From the NCBI RefSeq assembly GCF_014836325.1, contig NZ_JACSQZ010000011.1, forward strand, positions 1 to 64,000: DNA of 64,000 bases. The letters are read 5' to 3'. The position numbers were made by a program, and so were the translations under genes. This stretch comes from Clostridium gallinarum. Lineage in GTDB: Bacteria > Bacillota > Clostridia > Clostridiales > Clostridiaceae. Of the stretch, positions 37,262 through 47,319 are shown piece after piece (positions within the stretch are counted from its first letter, which is position 1; each line of letters starts with the position of its first letter). Below the pieces are notes generated by a model. That model made no database searches. It was given only the letters and a program-made list of their open reading frames with translations, and was not told the origin of the DNA.

Positions 37262-38317
37262 CTATAAAGTTTTAAATTTATATATTGTAGTATGTCTATA
37301 TTCATCATTTGCCTTAAGTAATGTAGATTCAAAACTTACATCATTTATAGCATTTGGTACAAACTGTGTTTCTAAACATATACCACTTCTTCTTTTATAC
37401 GCTGTATTTTCTTTACCTATTTCATTTCCATCAAGAAAATTACCACTATAAATTTGAACTCCAATATTAGTTGTATACATTTCCATAACTCTTCCTGTTA
37501 ATTCATCAACAAGTTTAGCTGATAATACATTTAAATCTCCATTTGAATTTAATATCCAATTATGATCATACCCTTGCCCAAATTCTATTTGTTCATCTGA
37601 ATCATTTATATTTTCTCCTATAGCTTTCAATTTTCTGAAGTCCATAGGTGTATTTTCCACATTTTTTATTTCTCCTGTTGGAATTGAGTATTTATTATTT
37701 AACGTAAATTTATTTGAATTAATCATTAATTTTTGTTCTAAAACATCCCCTGAAGAATGACCTCTAAGATTAAAGTAAGAATGATTTGTAAGATTTACAA
37801 CAGTATCTTTATCACTAATAGCTCTATATTCTATTTTTATACTATTGTATTCTGTAAGCTGATAAATAACATCCACTTTTAGATTTCCAGGATATCCTTC
37901 TTCCATATCCTTACTTAAATATGATAATTTCAATATATTTTTTTCATTATCTAATATTTCAGAATCCCATACTACTTTATCAAAACCAAACCTTCCTCCA
38001 TGGAGATGATTTTCTCCATCATTTGCTTCTAATTCATATATTTTATCATTAATATTGAATCTACTATTTTTTATTCTATTTGCACATCTTCCAATTAAAG
38101 CCCCATGAAACTTTTTACCATTCTCATATCCTTCAATAGTATCATAACCTAAAATGACATCATCAAAATTGCCTTCTTTATCTGGAACCTTAATTTCTAC
38201 TATGGCTCCACCATAAGTTATAATTTTTACTTCCATTTTATTTTTGTTAGTTAAAATATAACTTTTAACTTTAATACCACTTTTGGTTTTTCCAAAAAAC
38301 TTTTCATCTATAGTCAT
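37262..38317 (-). CDS. galM: aldose 1-epimerase (galactose mutarotase family)
   Basis: This 351-residue GalM-type beta-sandwich contains NRIKNSRF, HLHGG (catalytic-region His), TNHSYFNLRG (second His), GYDHNWIL and ICLETQFVPNA (Glu). It interconverts alpha and beta anomers of aldoses. Within a xylan locus it probably serves xylose or glucuronate-bearing sugars released by retaining or inverting enzymes. The ATG at 38317 follows AAGG; upstream GTG codons are alternative starts. Confidence 0.92.
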   Translation of the reverse strand: MTIDEKFFGKTKSGIKVKSYILTNKNKMEVKIITYGGAIVEIKVPDKEGNFDDVILGYDTIEGYENGKKFHGALIGRCANRIKNSRFNINDKIYELEANDGENHLHGGRFGFDKVVWDSEILDNEKNILKLSYLSKDMEEGYPGNLKVDVIYQLTEYNSIKIEYRAISDKDTVVNLTNHSYFNLRGHSSGDVLEQKLMINSNKFTLNNKYSIPTGEIKNVENTPMDFRKLKAIGENINDSDEQIEFGQGYDHNWILNSNGDLNVLSAKLVDELTGRVMEMYTTNIGVQIYSGNFLDGNEIGKENTAYKRRSGICLETQFVPNAINDVSFESTLLKANDEYRHTTIYKFKTL

Positions 38318-38378
38318 AATTACCTTCACCACCTATTTTAAATTTATAAAAAAACATACATATTAATATATATGTGTA

Positions 38379-39971
38379 TTATTTACTCTTTATTTTTTTT
38401 CTATATTGCAATGGAGTTTCCCCCTTCAATTGAACAAACTTACTTATAAAATAATCTGTATTATTATATCCAACCTGCTCTGCAATTTTATATATCTTAT
38501 CATCACTATTCATTAATATTTCTTCTGCTCTATCAATTCTATAAACGTTTAAATAATCCTTAAATGACATATTATATTTCTTTTTAAATATTTGTCCTAA
38601 ATATGCACTATTAATATAATATTTTTCTCCTAATGATTTTAAGCTTAACTTATCCATATAATGTACTGATATTTCTCTATCTATATGATCTAATATACCT
38701 TGAGAATTTTTTTGTCTTATTTGGACTAAATAATTGGAAAATTCTAAAGAAAATTCCTTTAAATGCTTAGAGCTTCCTCTACTTATATTCTCCTTAAAAA
38801 CTCCCAAACTTATATACTGAATAATTTTTTGTTGATCTACTTTTTCGTCTATACCTCTTGCTATATTTATAAGATTGCATAGTAAGTAATCTATATTTAT
38901 TGTTATAATATCTAAATCTATAAAATGATTTTTAAAACTATTATAAAACTTATCAACACATTCTATTATTTGTTCTTTATCATTTTCTTCAATAGCTTTA
39001 ATTAAATCATCCATATATTTTTTTTCAATGCTATAGCTTTCACTATTATTCATTATGTCATCATAATATGATATTTTGCTATCTATTGAAAAATTAGAAA
39101 ACATTTTAGCTATAATCGATGTTTTATATGATATTTCAAGTTCTTCAATACATTTAACCTGTTGCCCTATATAAATATAGAATTCATATTTATAACCTTC
39201 TTTTACATAATCAATTAGATTTCTTATATATTCCTTTTCACTAATGCACTTTTCTCTTGATAATCTTTTTTCATAAATAAATCCTATATCATAACAATCT
39301 TTTTCATTAATTACATCAAATATAACATTATAATAATCTTTTCCTAACCAATCTAATATTCTCTTATACAAATTATGCTGACCTAATCTTTTTTCCTCAT
39401 GTGTCATATTAAAATATCTTTCATTATTATAATTTACTTCTATATTTATATATCTAATTTCACAACTCGGATTAAATCTATTTTTTATATAGTTTAAACT
39501 TTTTTCATCGTATCTACCTGATATTAACTCACTTAAATATTTATCATAAATAAGTTTTTCATTATTTTCTTTTTCTTCTTTTTTCAAAATTATATTATTA
39601 TGTCTTTCCTGTATTTTAACTAAAGAATTGATAAGCTCTTCTCTTTGTATAGGCTTTAAAAGATAATCTCTAACATTATATTTCATTGCCTTTCTAGCAT
39701 ATTCAAACTCAGAAAACCCACTTAAAACTATAAAATTAATTTTTTTACTTATATTTTTATATACATACTCTATAAGTTCTAATCCATCCATTTGAGGCAT
39801 TTTTATATCTGTAATTACAAGTTCTATTTCTTTTTCCTTTATTATTTCCATAGCCCTTATTCCATTTTCAGATTCATCTATAATTTCATACCCATACTTT
39901 TCCCAATCAATTAAAACCTTTAATCCCTGCCTGATAAATGGCTCATCATCTACTATTAAAGTTTTAATCAT
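38379..39971 (-). CDS. YesN-type response regulator with AraC HTH domain
   Basis: This 530-residue protein has an N-terminal receiver (DDEPFIRQG; phospho-acceptor Asp in LVITDIKMPQMDG). A middle region of unknown fold follows, then a C-terminal AraC double HTH (about 425-530, including YINSAYLGQIFKKKYNMSF and AEQVGYNNTDYFISKFVQ). It is co-transcribed with the kinase, overlapping it by 8 nt (ATGATTAA). It probably activates the xylan locus in response to an extracellular oligosaccharide signal. Confidence 0.93.
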   Translation of the reverse strand: MIKTLIVDDEPFIRQGLKVLIDWEKYGYEIIDESENGIRAMEIIKEKEIELVITDIKMPQMDGLELIEYVYKNISKKINFIVLSGFSEFEYARKAMKYNVRDYLLKPIQREELINSLVKIQERHNNIILKKEEKENNEKLIYDKYLSELISGRYDEKSLNYIKNRFNPSCEIRYINIEVNYNNERYFNMTHEEKRLGQHNLYKRILDWLGKDYYNVIFDVINEKDCYDIGFIYEKRLSREKCISEKEYIRNLIDYVKEGYKYEFYIYIGQQVKCIEELEISYKTSIIAKMFSNFSIDSKISYYDDIMNNSESYSIEKKYMDDLIKAIEENDKEQIIECVDKFYNSFKNHFIDLDIITINIDYLLCNLINIARGIDEKVDQQKIIQYISLGVFKENISRGSSKHLKEFSLEFSNYLVQIRQKNSQGILDHIDREISVHYMDKLSLKSLGEKYYINSAYLGQIFKKKYNMSFKDYLNVYRIDRAEEILMNSDDKIYKIAEQVGYNNTDYFISKFVQLKGETPLQYRKKIKSK

Positions 39972-41757
39972 AAAATTCCTCTCCCTTTTTAAACTCCTCC
40001 ATATATATTTTTATCGTAATGTCTGTTCCTTGATTTTGCTCACTATCTATCTCAAAACTTATATTATTATTGAAATACATCTTCATTCTCATATATGCAT
40101 TAAATATACCTATACTTTTTTCTTCATTTAACGATTCAAAATTAAATTTTTCTATACGTTTTCTTATAGTATCTAAAATATCCTCTGAAATCCCTTTTCC
40201 AGTATCTGAAATTTCCATACATAAATATTCTTCATTTTTAAAAATAGATACACTAATCCCCGCATTATATGATATTTTTTCTATTCCATGAATACATGCA
40301 TTTTCAACAAAGGTTAGCAATGATAATTTTGGTATCTTATAGTTCTTACAGTCCTCCATAATATAAGAACTATAAGATAGTTTTTCACCAAACCTATATC
40401 TTTGGATATCAATATAATTATTGACAAACTTCATTTCTTCCTCAATAGTTATATTGTCGTTCCCCCAATTTATTGTTGTTCTAAGTAAAACAGATAACTT
40501 TTCTATTATTTCTGCTGTTTCATTTTCTTTTTTTATAATACTTCTCATCCTTATTGTTTCTAAAGTATTAAACATAAAATGCGGATTAACTTGGCTTTGA
40601 AGTGCTTTAAGTTCTGCTTGTTTTTTTGATAATTGAAGAATTTTCTTCTCTGCATCTTCTTTAAAAACAACTTCAATTAATTCTTTAATTTTTAAAACCA
40701 TTAAATTATAGCTTTTTATCAAAGTACCAATTTCATCATTTCCATCAATATTATCTATTTCGTAAAACTCTTCATTTTTAACTTTATCTAAATAATTATT
40801 AATTACTTTAACTCTATTTATTAAAGATTTTGATATTAAACTTATTACTATAGTTGGTAATACTAAGTTAAATAAAGTTAAATATAAAAAAAGTTTACTT
40901 GAATTTTTAAAACCATTTATTATTCCATTATTCTTATCAGTAAAAATAATTTCCCAATCACTTTTTGATTGATTTAATTTCAACTTTTCTTTTATTAATA
41001 TATCTTTTTTGTTTATTATATCTATTTTCTTAAAATCATCTTTTGGAAAATATAGTCCTTTATTAGCTAATAATATTAAATCCTTATTTACTATATATAA
41101 ACTTTCATCTAATTGCTCATTTATTATATTACTTAATAATGTATTGTAATTTATATCTATTTTTACTATTTTTTCTTTATTATCTTTATAATAATCTAAT
41201 TTTCTTACAATACTTATAACTCTACAAGGATTATTATCAGCAAATAACTCTCTATCTTTATCATATTCTATTGTAATAGTAGTACTTTCACCATTTTCAA
41301 CATACTGCTTGTACCATTCTCTCTCTCTTACTTTTGGTGTTATTTTCGAAATATTAGCACTATTTATTATGCTATCGTTATCAACATAGACCGTAATTTT
41401 GTATATATGTTGAGGATTATAATAATCTTTTATTGCAGTATTTCCCAAAAGGTCAAAATATTTTTCATAATATTTTACTGGAGCATTATACTCTGTTGAT
41501 ATTATATTATTTAAATTTTCATCTGAATTTATATGATTTGTAAGCATCATACACTCTTCAATAACTCCATTTAAATTATAGGTTACTCTGTCTATTACAT
41601 GGTATATATTTATCTTTTGTTCCTTTTTTTGATTATTTCTAACTGTATATAACATTAAACTATTAGTAATAAACATAGGAATTAATACACAAAAAATAAA
41701 TATAATTAATAATTTAGATTTTATACTACAATAATTTAGAAAGTTTTTAAATTTCAT
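39964..41757 (-). CDS. YesM-type sensor histidine kinase
   Basis: This 597-residue kinase has two membrane spans (about 13-35 and about 285-308) around an extracellular sensor region. A HAMP-like linker and a His_kinase domain with the phospho-acceptor in NPHFMFNTLETIR follow. The ATPase has N (VENACIHG) and G (DTGKGIS) boxes. It is the partner of the response regulator encoded next. The ATG at 41757 follows AAAGGAT; in-frame codons upstream lack an RBS. Confidence 0.93.
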   Translation of the reverse strand: MKFKNFLNYCSIKSKLLIIFIFCVLIPMFITNSLMLYTVRNNQKKEQKINIYHVIDRVTYNLNGVIEECMMLTNHINSDENLNNIISTEYNAPVKYYEKYFDLLGNTAIKDYYNPQHIYKITVYVDNDSIINSANISKITPKVREREWYKQYVENGESTTITIEYDKDRELFADNNPCRVISIVRKLDYYKDNKEKIVKIDINYNTLLSNIINEQLDESLYIVNKDLILLANKGLYFPKDDFKKIDIINKKDILIKEKLKLNQSKSDWEIIFTDKNNGIINGFKNSSKLFLYLTLFNLVLPTIVISLISKSLINRVKVINNYLDKVKNEEFYEIDNIDGNDEIGTLIKSYNLMVLKIKELIEVVFKEDAEKKILQLSKKQAELKALQSQVNPHFMFNTLETIRMRSIIKKENETAEIIEKLSVLLRTTINWGNDNITIEEEMKFVNNYIDIQRYRFGEKLSYSSYIMEDCKNYKIPKLSLLTFVENACIHGIEKISYNAGISVSIFKNEEYLCMEISDTGKGISEDILDTIRKRIEKFNFESLNEEKSIGIFNAYMRMKMYFNNNISFEIDSEQNQGTDITIKIYMEEFKKGEEFYD

Positions 41758-41775
41758 CTCTTTATCCTTTACCCT

Positions 41776-41806
41776 TAAAAAAATTAACAAGTAAATATTT
41801 GTTAAT
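41776..41806 (-). terminator. weak hairpin ahead of the two-component genes
   Basis: The 8-bp stem ATTAACAA/TTGTTAAT (41783-41790 and 41799-41806) is followed by T7 on the minus strand. It may partially uncouple yesM/yesN from the catabolic genes upstream. Confidence 0.5.
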
Positions 41807-41829
41807 ACTATTATAATATAAAAACCTCT

Positions 41830-43698
41830 TTAAAAGAAACTTTCTGTAGTAAATGGTGATGCTGGTAATCCATCTTTATTATAAAAGTTTATATCTTCAG
41901 GAGCATCTTCCCATGCATATCTTACATTTTTAGGATTTTCTACTTTTCTACTCCAAACCTCTACATAATTATCTATTATCTTAGCACTTGCCTTATAATA
42001 TATATCATCTTCTCCACATATATCAAAATTATTTAAATTTCCTTTTATACTTAATAATTCACTTTTATTATTATCAAAATATATTTTTATTTTATTTTTA
42101 TCCTTTTTTATTTCTTTATATATAGGCCCGCTAAAAACTATGTCTTCATTATATAATTTATTAATTGCTATTAATGATAATCTTCTTCCTACTTCCTTTT
42201 TATTAAATGGATGTAATTCATTTTTTTCTCCAATATCTACAGATACAGCCATTCCAGTATTATTAATTTTTAATCCTCTTCTCTGTGCTTCTCTAAGTCT
42301 TGCCCAACCATAATGTTTACCAACTTCTGAAGGCTCAGAATAATTAGCTAATTGTACATATAAAAATGGAAAATCACCTAAACTCCAATTTTCTCTCCAT
42401 TCTTTAACTAATATTTCAAATAACTTCTCATAATCATCTGGATAACCTGTATTAGATTCTCCTTGATACCATATTACTCCAGATATACTATAATTCCTTA
42501 ATGGATAAATAATTGAATTATAGAATCCAGTTGGCATGTATTCAAAATAAGTTCTGTCATAAAATCTATTTGTTTTGAATCCTATTTTATATTTCCATCC
42601 ACCAGACAGTTCTATTTCTTCATTATCAAACACTATTTTATAAGGTTTATTTTTTATAAATCCACCTATACTTGTATTACTTATAACTCTTATAGTTATA
42701 ATATTCTTTCCCTCTTTAAACAAATTCTTTCTTAACAAATAATTTCTTGGAGGATACCTATATTCTGTTCTTCCAACTAATTCTCCATTTATATATACCT
42801 GATCAGCATCTACAATACTTCCTAAGTATAATTTAGAACTAAATTCTATTAGATGTTTAGGAATAAAAACTTCTTTTCTAAACCAAACTGCTCCATTTAC
42901 TTTATCTAATACTGTATCTCTAAACATCCCTGGAATAACAAATTCTTCCCATGAAGAATCATCTAAATCTTCTATATACCATTTATTTATTAATCCAACG
43001 TCCTTTAACTCTAAATTCTTATACCACTCATTAATTCTTTTTTCATCTGCTTTCTGTTTATCTCTAACATATTCCTTATTCTTACAATTTAAAATTAATT
43101 CGTCAAATCTATTTAAATTTTTTAAACTTTCCTCACTAATCCAGGACTCAATTGGAGTTCCCCCAACTGCTGTTGCAATTAATCCTATTGGTACCTTATA
43201 TCTTTCATATAATTCTTTAGCAAAAAAATATCCAACAGCACTAAAATCTAATGCTGTTTTCTCATTTAATGCTTTCCAAAATCCACTCTCTAAATTTTCT
43301 TGCGGTCCGTCAAAATTATAATTTTTACTTGCAAAAAATTGTCTTATATTATCATTTGAATATTCTAATACTTCATCTTCATATAATTCTAATACTCTTT
43401 CTATAGGTAACTCCATATTAGATTGTCCACTACATACCCAAACATCACCAATTAATATATTTTTAATTATTAACTCATCATTTCCTGATATTTTCATATT
43501 ATAAGGACCACCAGCATCTAAATGTCCTAATAAAACTGACCAATTTCCTTCATCGTCTGAATATGTTTCATAATTTTCACCTAAAAATTCTATTTCTATT
43601 TTTATATTTTCTTTTGCTTTTCCATAAATCTTAGTTTTATCTCCCCGCTGAATAACCATTCCGTCGCTCAATATACTAGATAATCTAATATCGCTCAT
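41830..43698 (-). CDS. SGNH-type carbohydrate esterase (sialate O-acetylesterase/acetylxylan esterase family)
   Basis: This 622-residue protein has the nucleophile motif CSGQSNMELP (S93) and a later VIWYQGESNTGYP block typical of the SASA family, plus an Ig-like insert. There is no signal peptide. In a xylan locus it most likely removes acetyl groups from imported xylo-oligosaccharides; the sialate name is a family label only. It lies 20 bp after the GH43 gene, in the same operon. Confidence 0.88.
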   Translation of the reverse strand: MSDIRLSSILSDGMVIQRGDKTKIYGKAKENIKIEIEFLGENYETYSDDEGNWSVLLGHLDAGGPYNMKISGNDELIIKNILIGDVWVCSGQSNMELPIERVLELYEDEVLEYSNDNIRQFFASKNYNFDGPQENLESGFWKALNEKTALDFSAVGYFFAKELYERYKVPIGLIATAVGGTPIESWISEESLKNLNRFDELILNCKNKEYVRDKQKADEKRINEWYKNLELKDVGLINKWYIEDLDDSSWEEFVIPGMFRDTVLDKVNGAVWFRKEVFIPKHLIEFSSKLYLGSIVDADQVYINGELVGRTEYRYPPRNYLLRKNLFKEGKNIITIRVISNTSIGGFIKNKPYKIVFDNEEIELSGGWKYKIGFKTNRFYDRTYFEYMPTGFYNSIIYPLRNYSISGVIWYQGESNTGYPDDYEKLFEILVKEWRENWSLGDFPFLYVQLANYSEPSEVGKHYGWARLREAQRRGLKINNTGMAVSVDIGEKNELHPFNKKEVGRRLSLIAINKLYNEDIVFSGPIYKEIKKDKNKIKIYFDNNKSELLSIKGNLNNFDICGEDDIYYKASAKIIDNYVEVWSRKVENPKNVRYAWEDAPEDINFYNKDGLPASPFTTESFF

Positions 43699-43718
43699 AG
43701 CCCTTTATCCTTTCTAAA

Positions 43719-45266
43719 TTAAATATTATTATATTCAAACCATAAAAAATCAGCATAATTATTACTTTTATTACCATTACTTGTAGCAAACATACCTATA
43801 GTACATCCAACAAATCCCCCTGCTACTTCTGTACTTAAATATCTAGCATCAAAATCCTCTTCTAATAAATAATATTTATTTCCATCTGTACTGTAATAAA
43901 AATCTAACTTTTGATTATTATTAATTATCTTAAGAGCTAGATTAGCACTATCTAAAAATACTTCATTTATAGTTTCTTCTTTACCATCAACACATGAAAC
44001 AATTCTAAGAACCTTCTCTGTATTTGCTAAAGAATACTCAAATCTTAAATTATAAGTATTACTTTGAATTACTGCTAATCCTGAACTCTCATATTGATTT
44101 TTAGGATTAAATTCAATCATTGTAGATACTAAAAATTTATATTCTTCTTGTCTCACACCTACATATGCAGGATTTCCCAAACCATTTAAATTTTCTTCTT
44201 TTAGATATAACCTTAATGCGCCTTTTCTTTCATTTAATGAATATAAATTATCACTTGGATTTCTTAAGAATAAAAATCTATAATCTAATTTATCTCCGTA
44301 AAAATGATAACATTTTTCTTTTTCTTCTAACTTTAATTCTTTAGTTGAAATTTCTTGCTCTAATTGCAATATTCCTTTTCCCTTATTAATAATTGGCCAA
44401 CCATCTTCCCAATCTACTTTCGCTAAAAAGGTTTCCCTTCCAGTACTACAGTATCCATTTAATTGTCTACTAGCAAGCATTATAATAAACCAATTATCAT
44501 CTTTTGTTTTTACCAAATCACCATGTCCAACATATTTAATAAAATAATCTTTCCCTAAATGTCTATGTGTTATTATTGGATTTTTAGGATTATTTTCATA
44601 CTCCCCATAAATACCTTTACTTCTTGCAACAGTAATACAATGATCTGGACCTGTTCCACCTTCTGCTATCATTAAATAATAATATCCATCTTTTTTATAC
44701 AAATGAGGTCCCTCTGGCCAAATAACATTTTTCATGGCTCCATTCCATATATCATGACTTTCACCAATTAACTTCATATTATCTAAATCTATTTCCTGAA
44801 CCCAAATATACCAATCTCCATTATATTTAACTCCATCCCTATTTGGCCTAGTTCCTATATAATATGATTTTCCATCCTCATCAAAGAATAAACTTGGATC
44901 AATTCCTTCTGCTCCTTCAATTATATATGGATCTGACCATGGACCACTAGGATCTTTAGCTGTTACTATAAAATTTCCTCCATGAGAAACATTTGTGGTT
45001 ATCAAATAATATATTCCATTATTATAACGTATTGTAGGAGCATAAATACCTTGTGAGTGTCCTACATTATTTAAATTTAATTGAGAATTTCTATCCAGTA
45101 CATTCCCTATTTGTTTCCAATTTACTAAATCCTTACTCTTAAAAATTGGCACCCCAGGAAAATAAGCAAAAGTAGAATTCACAATATAAAATTCATCTTC
45201 TACTACACATATTGATGGATCCGGATAAAATCCCTTTAGTATTGGATTTTTCATTAATGCACACAT
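43719..45266 (-). CDS. GH43 beta-xylosidase/alpha-arabinofuranosidase
   Basis: This 515-residue GH43 enzyme has a five-bladed beta-propeller with base D16 (YPDPSIC), the modulating Asp in IDPSLFFD and the acid Glu in WPEGPHLYK. A C-terminal beta-sandwich (about 325-515) completes the long XynB3-type arrangement. It is cytoplasmic, and should release xylose (or arabinose) from imported oligomers. The first ATG (45266) has GAGAGG upstream. It lies 17 bp after the GH8 gene. Confidence 0.92.
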   Translation of the reverse strand: MCALMKNPILKGFYPDPSICVVEDEFYIVNSTFAYFPGVPIFKSKDLVNWKQIGNVLDRNSQLNLNNVGHSQGIYAPTIRYNNGIYYLITTNVSHGGNFIVTAKDPSGPWSDPYIIEGAEGIDPSLFFDEDGKSYYIGTRPNRDGVKYNGDWYIWVQEIDLDNMKLIGESHDIWNGAMKNVIWPEGPHLYKKDGYYYLMIAEGGTGPDHCITVARSKGIYGEYENNPKNPIITHRHLGKDYFIKYVGHGDLVKTKDDNWFIIMLASRQLNGYCSTGRETFLAKVDWEDGWPIINKGKGILQLEQEISTKELKLEEKEKCYHFYGDKLDYRFLFLRNPSDNLYSLNERKGALRLYLKEENLNGLGNPAYVGVRQEEYKFLVSTMIEFNPKNQYESSGLAVIQSNTYNLRFEYSLANTEKVLRIVSCVDGKEETINEVFLDSANLALKIINNNQKLDFYYSTDGNKYYLLEEDFDARYLSTEVAGGFVGCTIGMFATSNGNKSNNYADFLWFEYNNI

Positions 45267-45283
45267 TTTTTACCTCTCTATTA

Positions 45284-46405
45284 TCACCAAATTTTATAAT
45301 TTCCACTCAAAGCTAGAAAAGAAAATAAATATAAACAGTTATCGTAATATCTTCTATCGCCTTTTCTTAAAGGTGTATTCCAAAACCTATCTACACATTC
45401 TTTTTTATATTTTCCTTTGCTTGCTAAGGATGCCATTGCATTTGTAGCTATAATAGCAACTGGATGCATAGCTTTTTCATTTATAATTGTTCCATCTATT
45501 TCATAAACTAAATCATCTTGTCCTTTTACTGTTTCACAAAAGAATTTTTGAATTTTATCTGCACAATCCGATTCCCACTCTGATGATTTGAACCACTCAT
45601 AATCTAAACCTAAATTAGCTGCAACTCTATATGAATCACTATAATATCTTTGTCTATTATCTCTCATAAATGGCTCTCCATTATAATGAGCATATTCAGG
45701 TGCTAGCCCAGTAACAGGATGACAAGCTTTCTTCAAATAATCTCTACTATTTTTTGCTGCTTCCCTCCAAAATTCCTTATCTTCCTCATAACACCAAAGC
45801 GAAAATAATTCATAGAAATGTGGTAAATGATATGATGGATCAGTAAAATTACAACCTGGTACAAATTTTATAAGCTTATTTTTAGGTTCCCACATAGGAT
45901 ATCCATCATTATTTTCTCCCTTGTGAACACAAGTATATAATAAATCCTTTGCTTCTTTTGAGTAATTATATATGCCTTCCCCATCTCCCCATCTGTGAGA
46001 TGCAAAAAATAATGCCATTGCAAAATATTCTTCACCATCTGGTGCTGGACCATCTGAGTACTTGACCCCTTCTGGACTTACTGACCATGCAAAATATCCT
46101 GCATTTATTCCATCTTCAAGATACATATACTTTTTAGAAAAATTCCATAATGAATCAAACTCTTTCTTCATATCTCTTTGAACACACATCATCATTCCAT
46201 AGGACATACCTTCTGTTCTTGCATCATTATTTCCAGTATCTATAAAGCATGCAGTCTCTTCATCTAAAATATGATAAAACCTTTCTTTTTCATCATAAAA
46301 AACCGTATAATATATTTCATTTAATCTACTTTCTATTTCATCTAAAGAATACCCATATTCTAAAAATAAATTTGTATATTTATCTTCATTTTTTTCTTTC
46401 ATCAT
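45284..46405 (-). CDS. GH8 reducing-end xylose-releasing exo-oligoxylanase
   Basis: This 373-residue (alpha/alpha)6 barrel of GH8 has catalytic acid E65 in DARTEGMSYGM and base D257 in YYSDSYR. Spacing and length match intracellular Rex enzymes (372-388 residues) rather than secreted GH8 endoglucanases, and no signal peptide is present. It trims xylose from the reducing end of xylo-oligosaccharides. The start overlaps the stop of the permease gene by 4 nt (ATGA). Confidence 0.9.
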   Translation of the reverse strand: MMKEKNEDKYTNLFLEYGYSLDEIESRLNEIYYTVFYDEKERFYHILDEETACFIDTGNNDARTEGMSYGMMMCVQRDMKKEFDSLWNFSKKYMYLEDGINAGYFAWSVSPEGVKYSDGPAPDGEEYFAMALFFASHRWGDGEGIYNYSKEAKDLLYTCVHKGENNDGYPMWEPKNKLIKFVPGCNFTDPSYHLPHFYELFSLWCYEEDKEFWREAAKNSRDYLKKACHPVTGLAPEYAHYNGEPFMRDNRQRYYSDSYRVAANLGLDYEWFKSSEWESDCADKIQKFFCETVKGQDDLVYEIDGTIINEKAMHPVAIIATNAMASLASKGKYKKECVDRFWNTPLRKGDRRYYDNCLYLFSFLALSGNYKIW

Positions 46406-47307
46406 TCTTTAACACCTCCAATAGTTAATCCAGAAACAAAGTATTTTTGTAAGAATGGATATAAACAAACAATTGGTAATGCAGTTACTATAGTTATAGC
46501 TGCTCTTATAGATGCTGGCGTAACCATACCTCCACCATTCTTTAACATTTCTATAGTTCCTGTACCTCCACCCTGCATTGTAGTTGAAGATAATAATTTC
46601 ATTAATTCATATTGTAGTGTTGTAAGTTTAGGACTTGCTGAACAATATAACATTGCATCAAACCATGAATTCCATTGACCTACAGCTACGAATAAAGCAA
46701 CTGTTGCTAAAACAGGTTTACATAATGGAAGTATTATTTGCATAAATATTCTAAACTCACCTGCTCCATCAATCTTTGCTGACTCTACTAAACTATCTGG
46801 TAATCCATTTATATATGTTCTTATTACTATCATATTAAAAGCACTAACTAATCCAGGTACAATATAAACTAAGAAATTATTTAATAATCCTAATTTCTTT
46901 ATTAAAATATATCCTGGTATCATTCCTCCACTTACATACATAGTTAATACATATATAAATGAAAGTTGTTTCTTAAATACAAATTCTTTTCTACTTAATA
47001 TATAAGCTAACATTGCTGTTAAAAACACATGAGTAACTGTTCCAATTACTGTTCTTGATACTGATATAAAAGCTGCTTGTTTTAAATTTGCATTACTTAA
47101 AACTGTTTCATAGTTTTTTAATGTAAACATTCTTGGCCATAAATAAACTCCGCCTCTTACTGCATCAATTCCATCATTAAAAGATATAGCTAAAGTGTTT
47201 AATATAGGATATAAGGTTACTATTACAAATAAAATCATAAATATTGTAAGAAATACTTCAAATATAATATCTCCCTTGCTTTTTCTTTTTAATTGTATAT
47301 TTAGCAT
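46402..47307 (-). CDS. carbohydrate ABC transporter permease (LplC/YtcP type)
   Basis: This 301-residue permease has six spans and the EAA loop VESAKIDGAGEFRIFMQI. It belongs to the LplC/YtcP branch used for oligosaccharides, including aldouronates, in Paenibacillus and Geobacillus. It forms a heterodimer with the permease encoded 12 bp upstream. No ATPase is encoded in the locus, so a shared MsmX-type ATPase elsewhere is expected. Confidence 0.92.
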   Translation of the reverse strand: MLNIQLKRKSKGDIIFEVFLTIFMILFVIVTLYPILNTLAISFNDGIDAVRGGVYLWPRMFTLKNYETVLSNANLKQAAFISVSRTVIGTVTHVFLTAMLAYILSRKEFVFKKQLSFIYVLTMYVSGGMIPGYILIKKLGLLNNFLVYIVPGLVSAFNMIVIRTYINGLPDSLVESAKIDGAGEFRIFMQIILPLCKPVLATVALFVAVGQWNSWFDAMLYCSASPKLTTLQYELMKLLSSTTMQGGGTGTIEMLKNGGGMVTPASIRAAITIVTALPIVCLYPFLQKYFVSGLTIGGVKE

Positions 47308-47319
47308 AAAAACTCCCCC

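Noticed and set aside
38429-39971. Frameshift between the kinase and regulator because the frames overlap
   Set aside because: The 8-nt ATGATTAA overlap with a good RBS inside the kinase 3' end is normal translational coupling; both proteins are full length.
41830-43698. True sialic-acid metabolism from the sialate-esterase family name
   Set aside because: No sialic-acid genes are nearby and the gene is embedded in a xylan operon; deacetylation of xylan oligomers is more likely.
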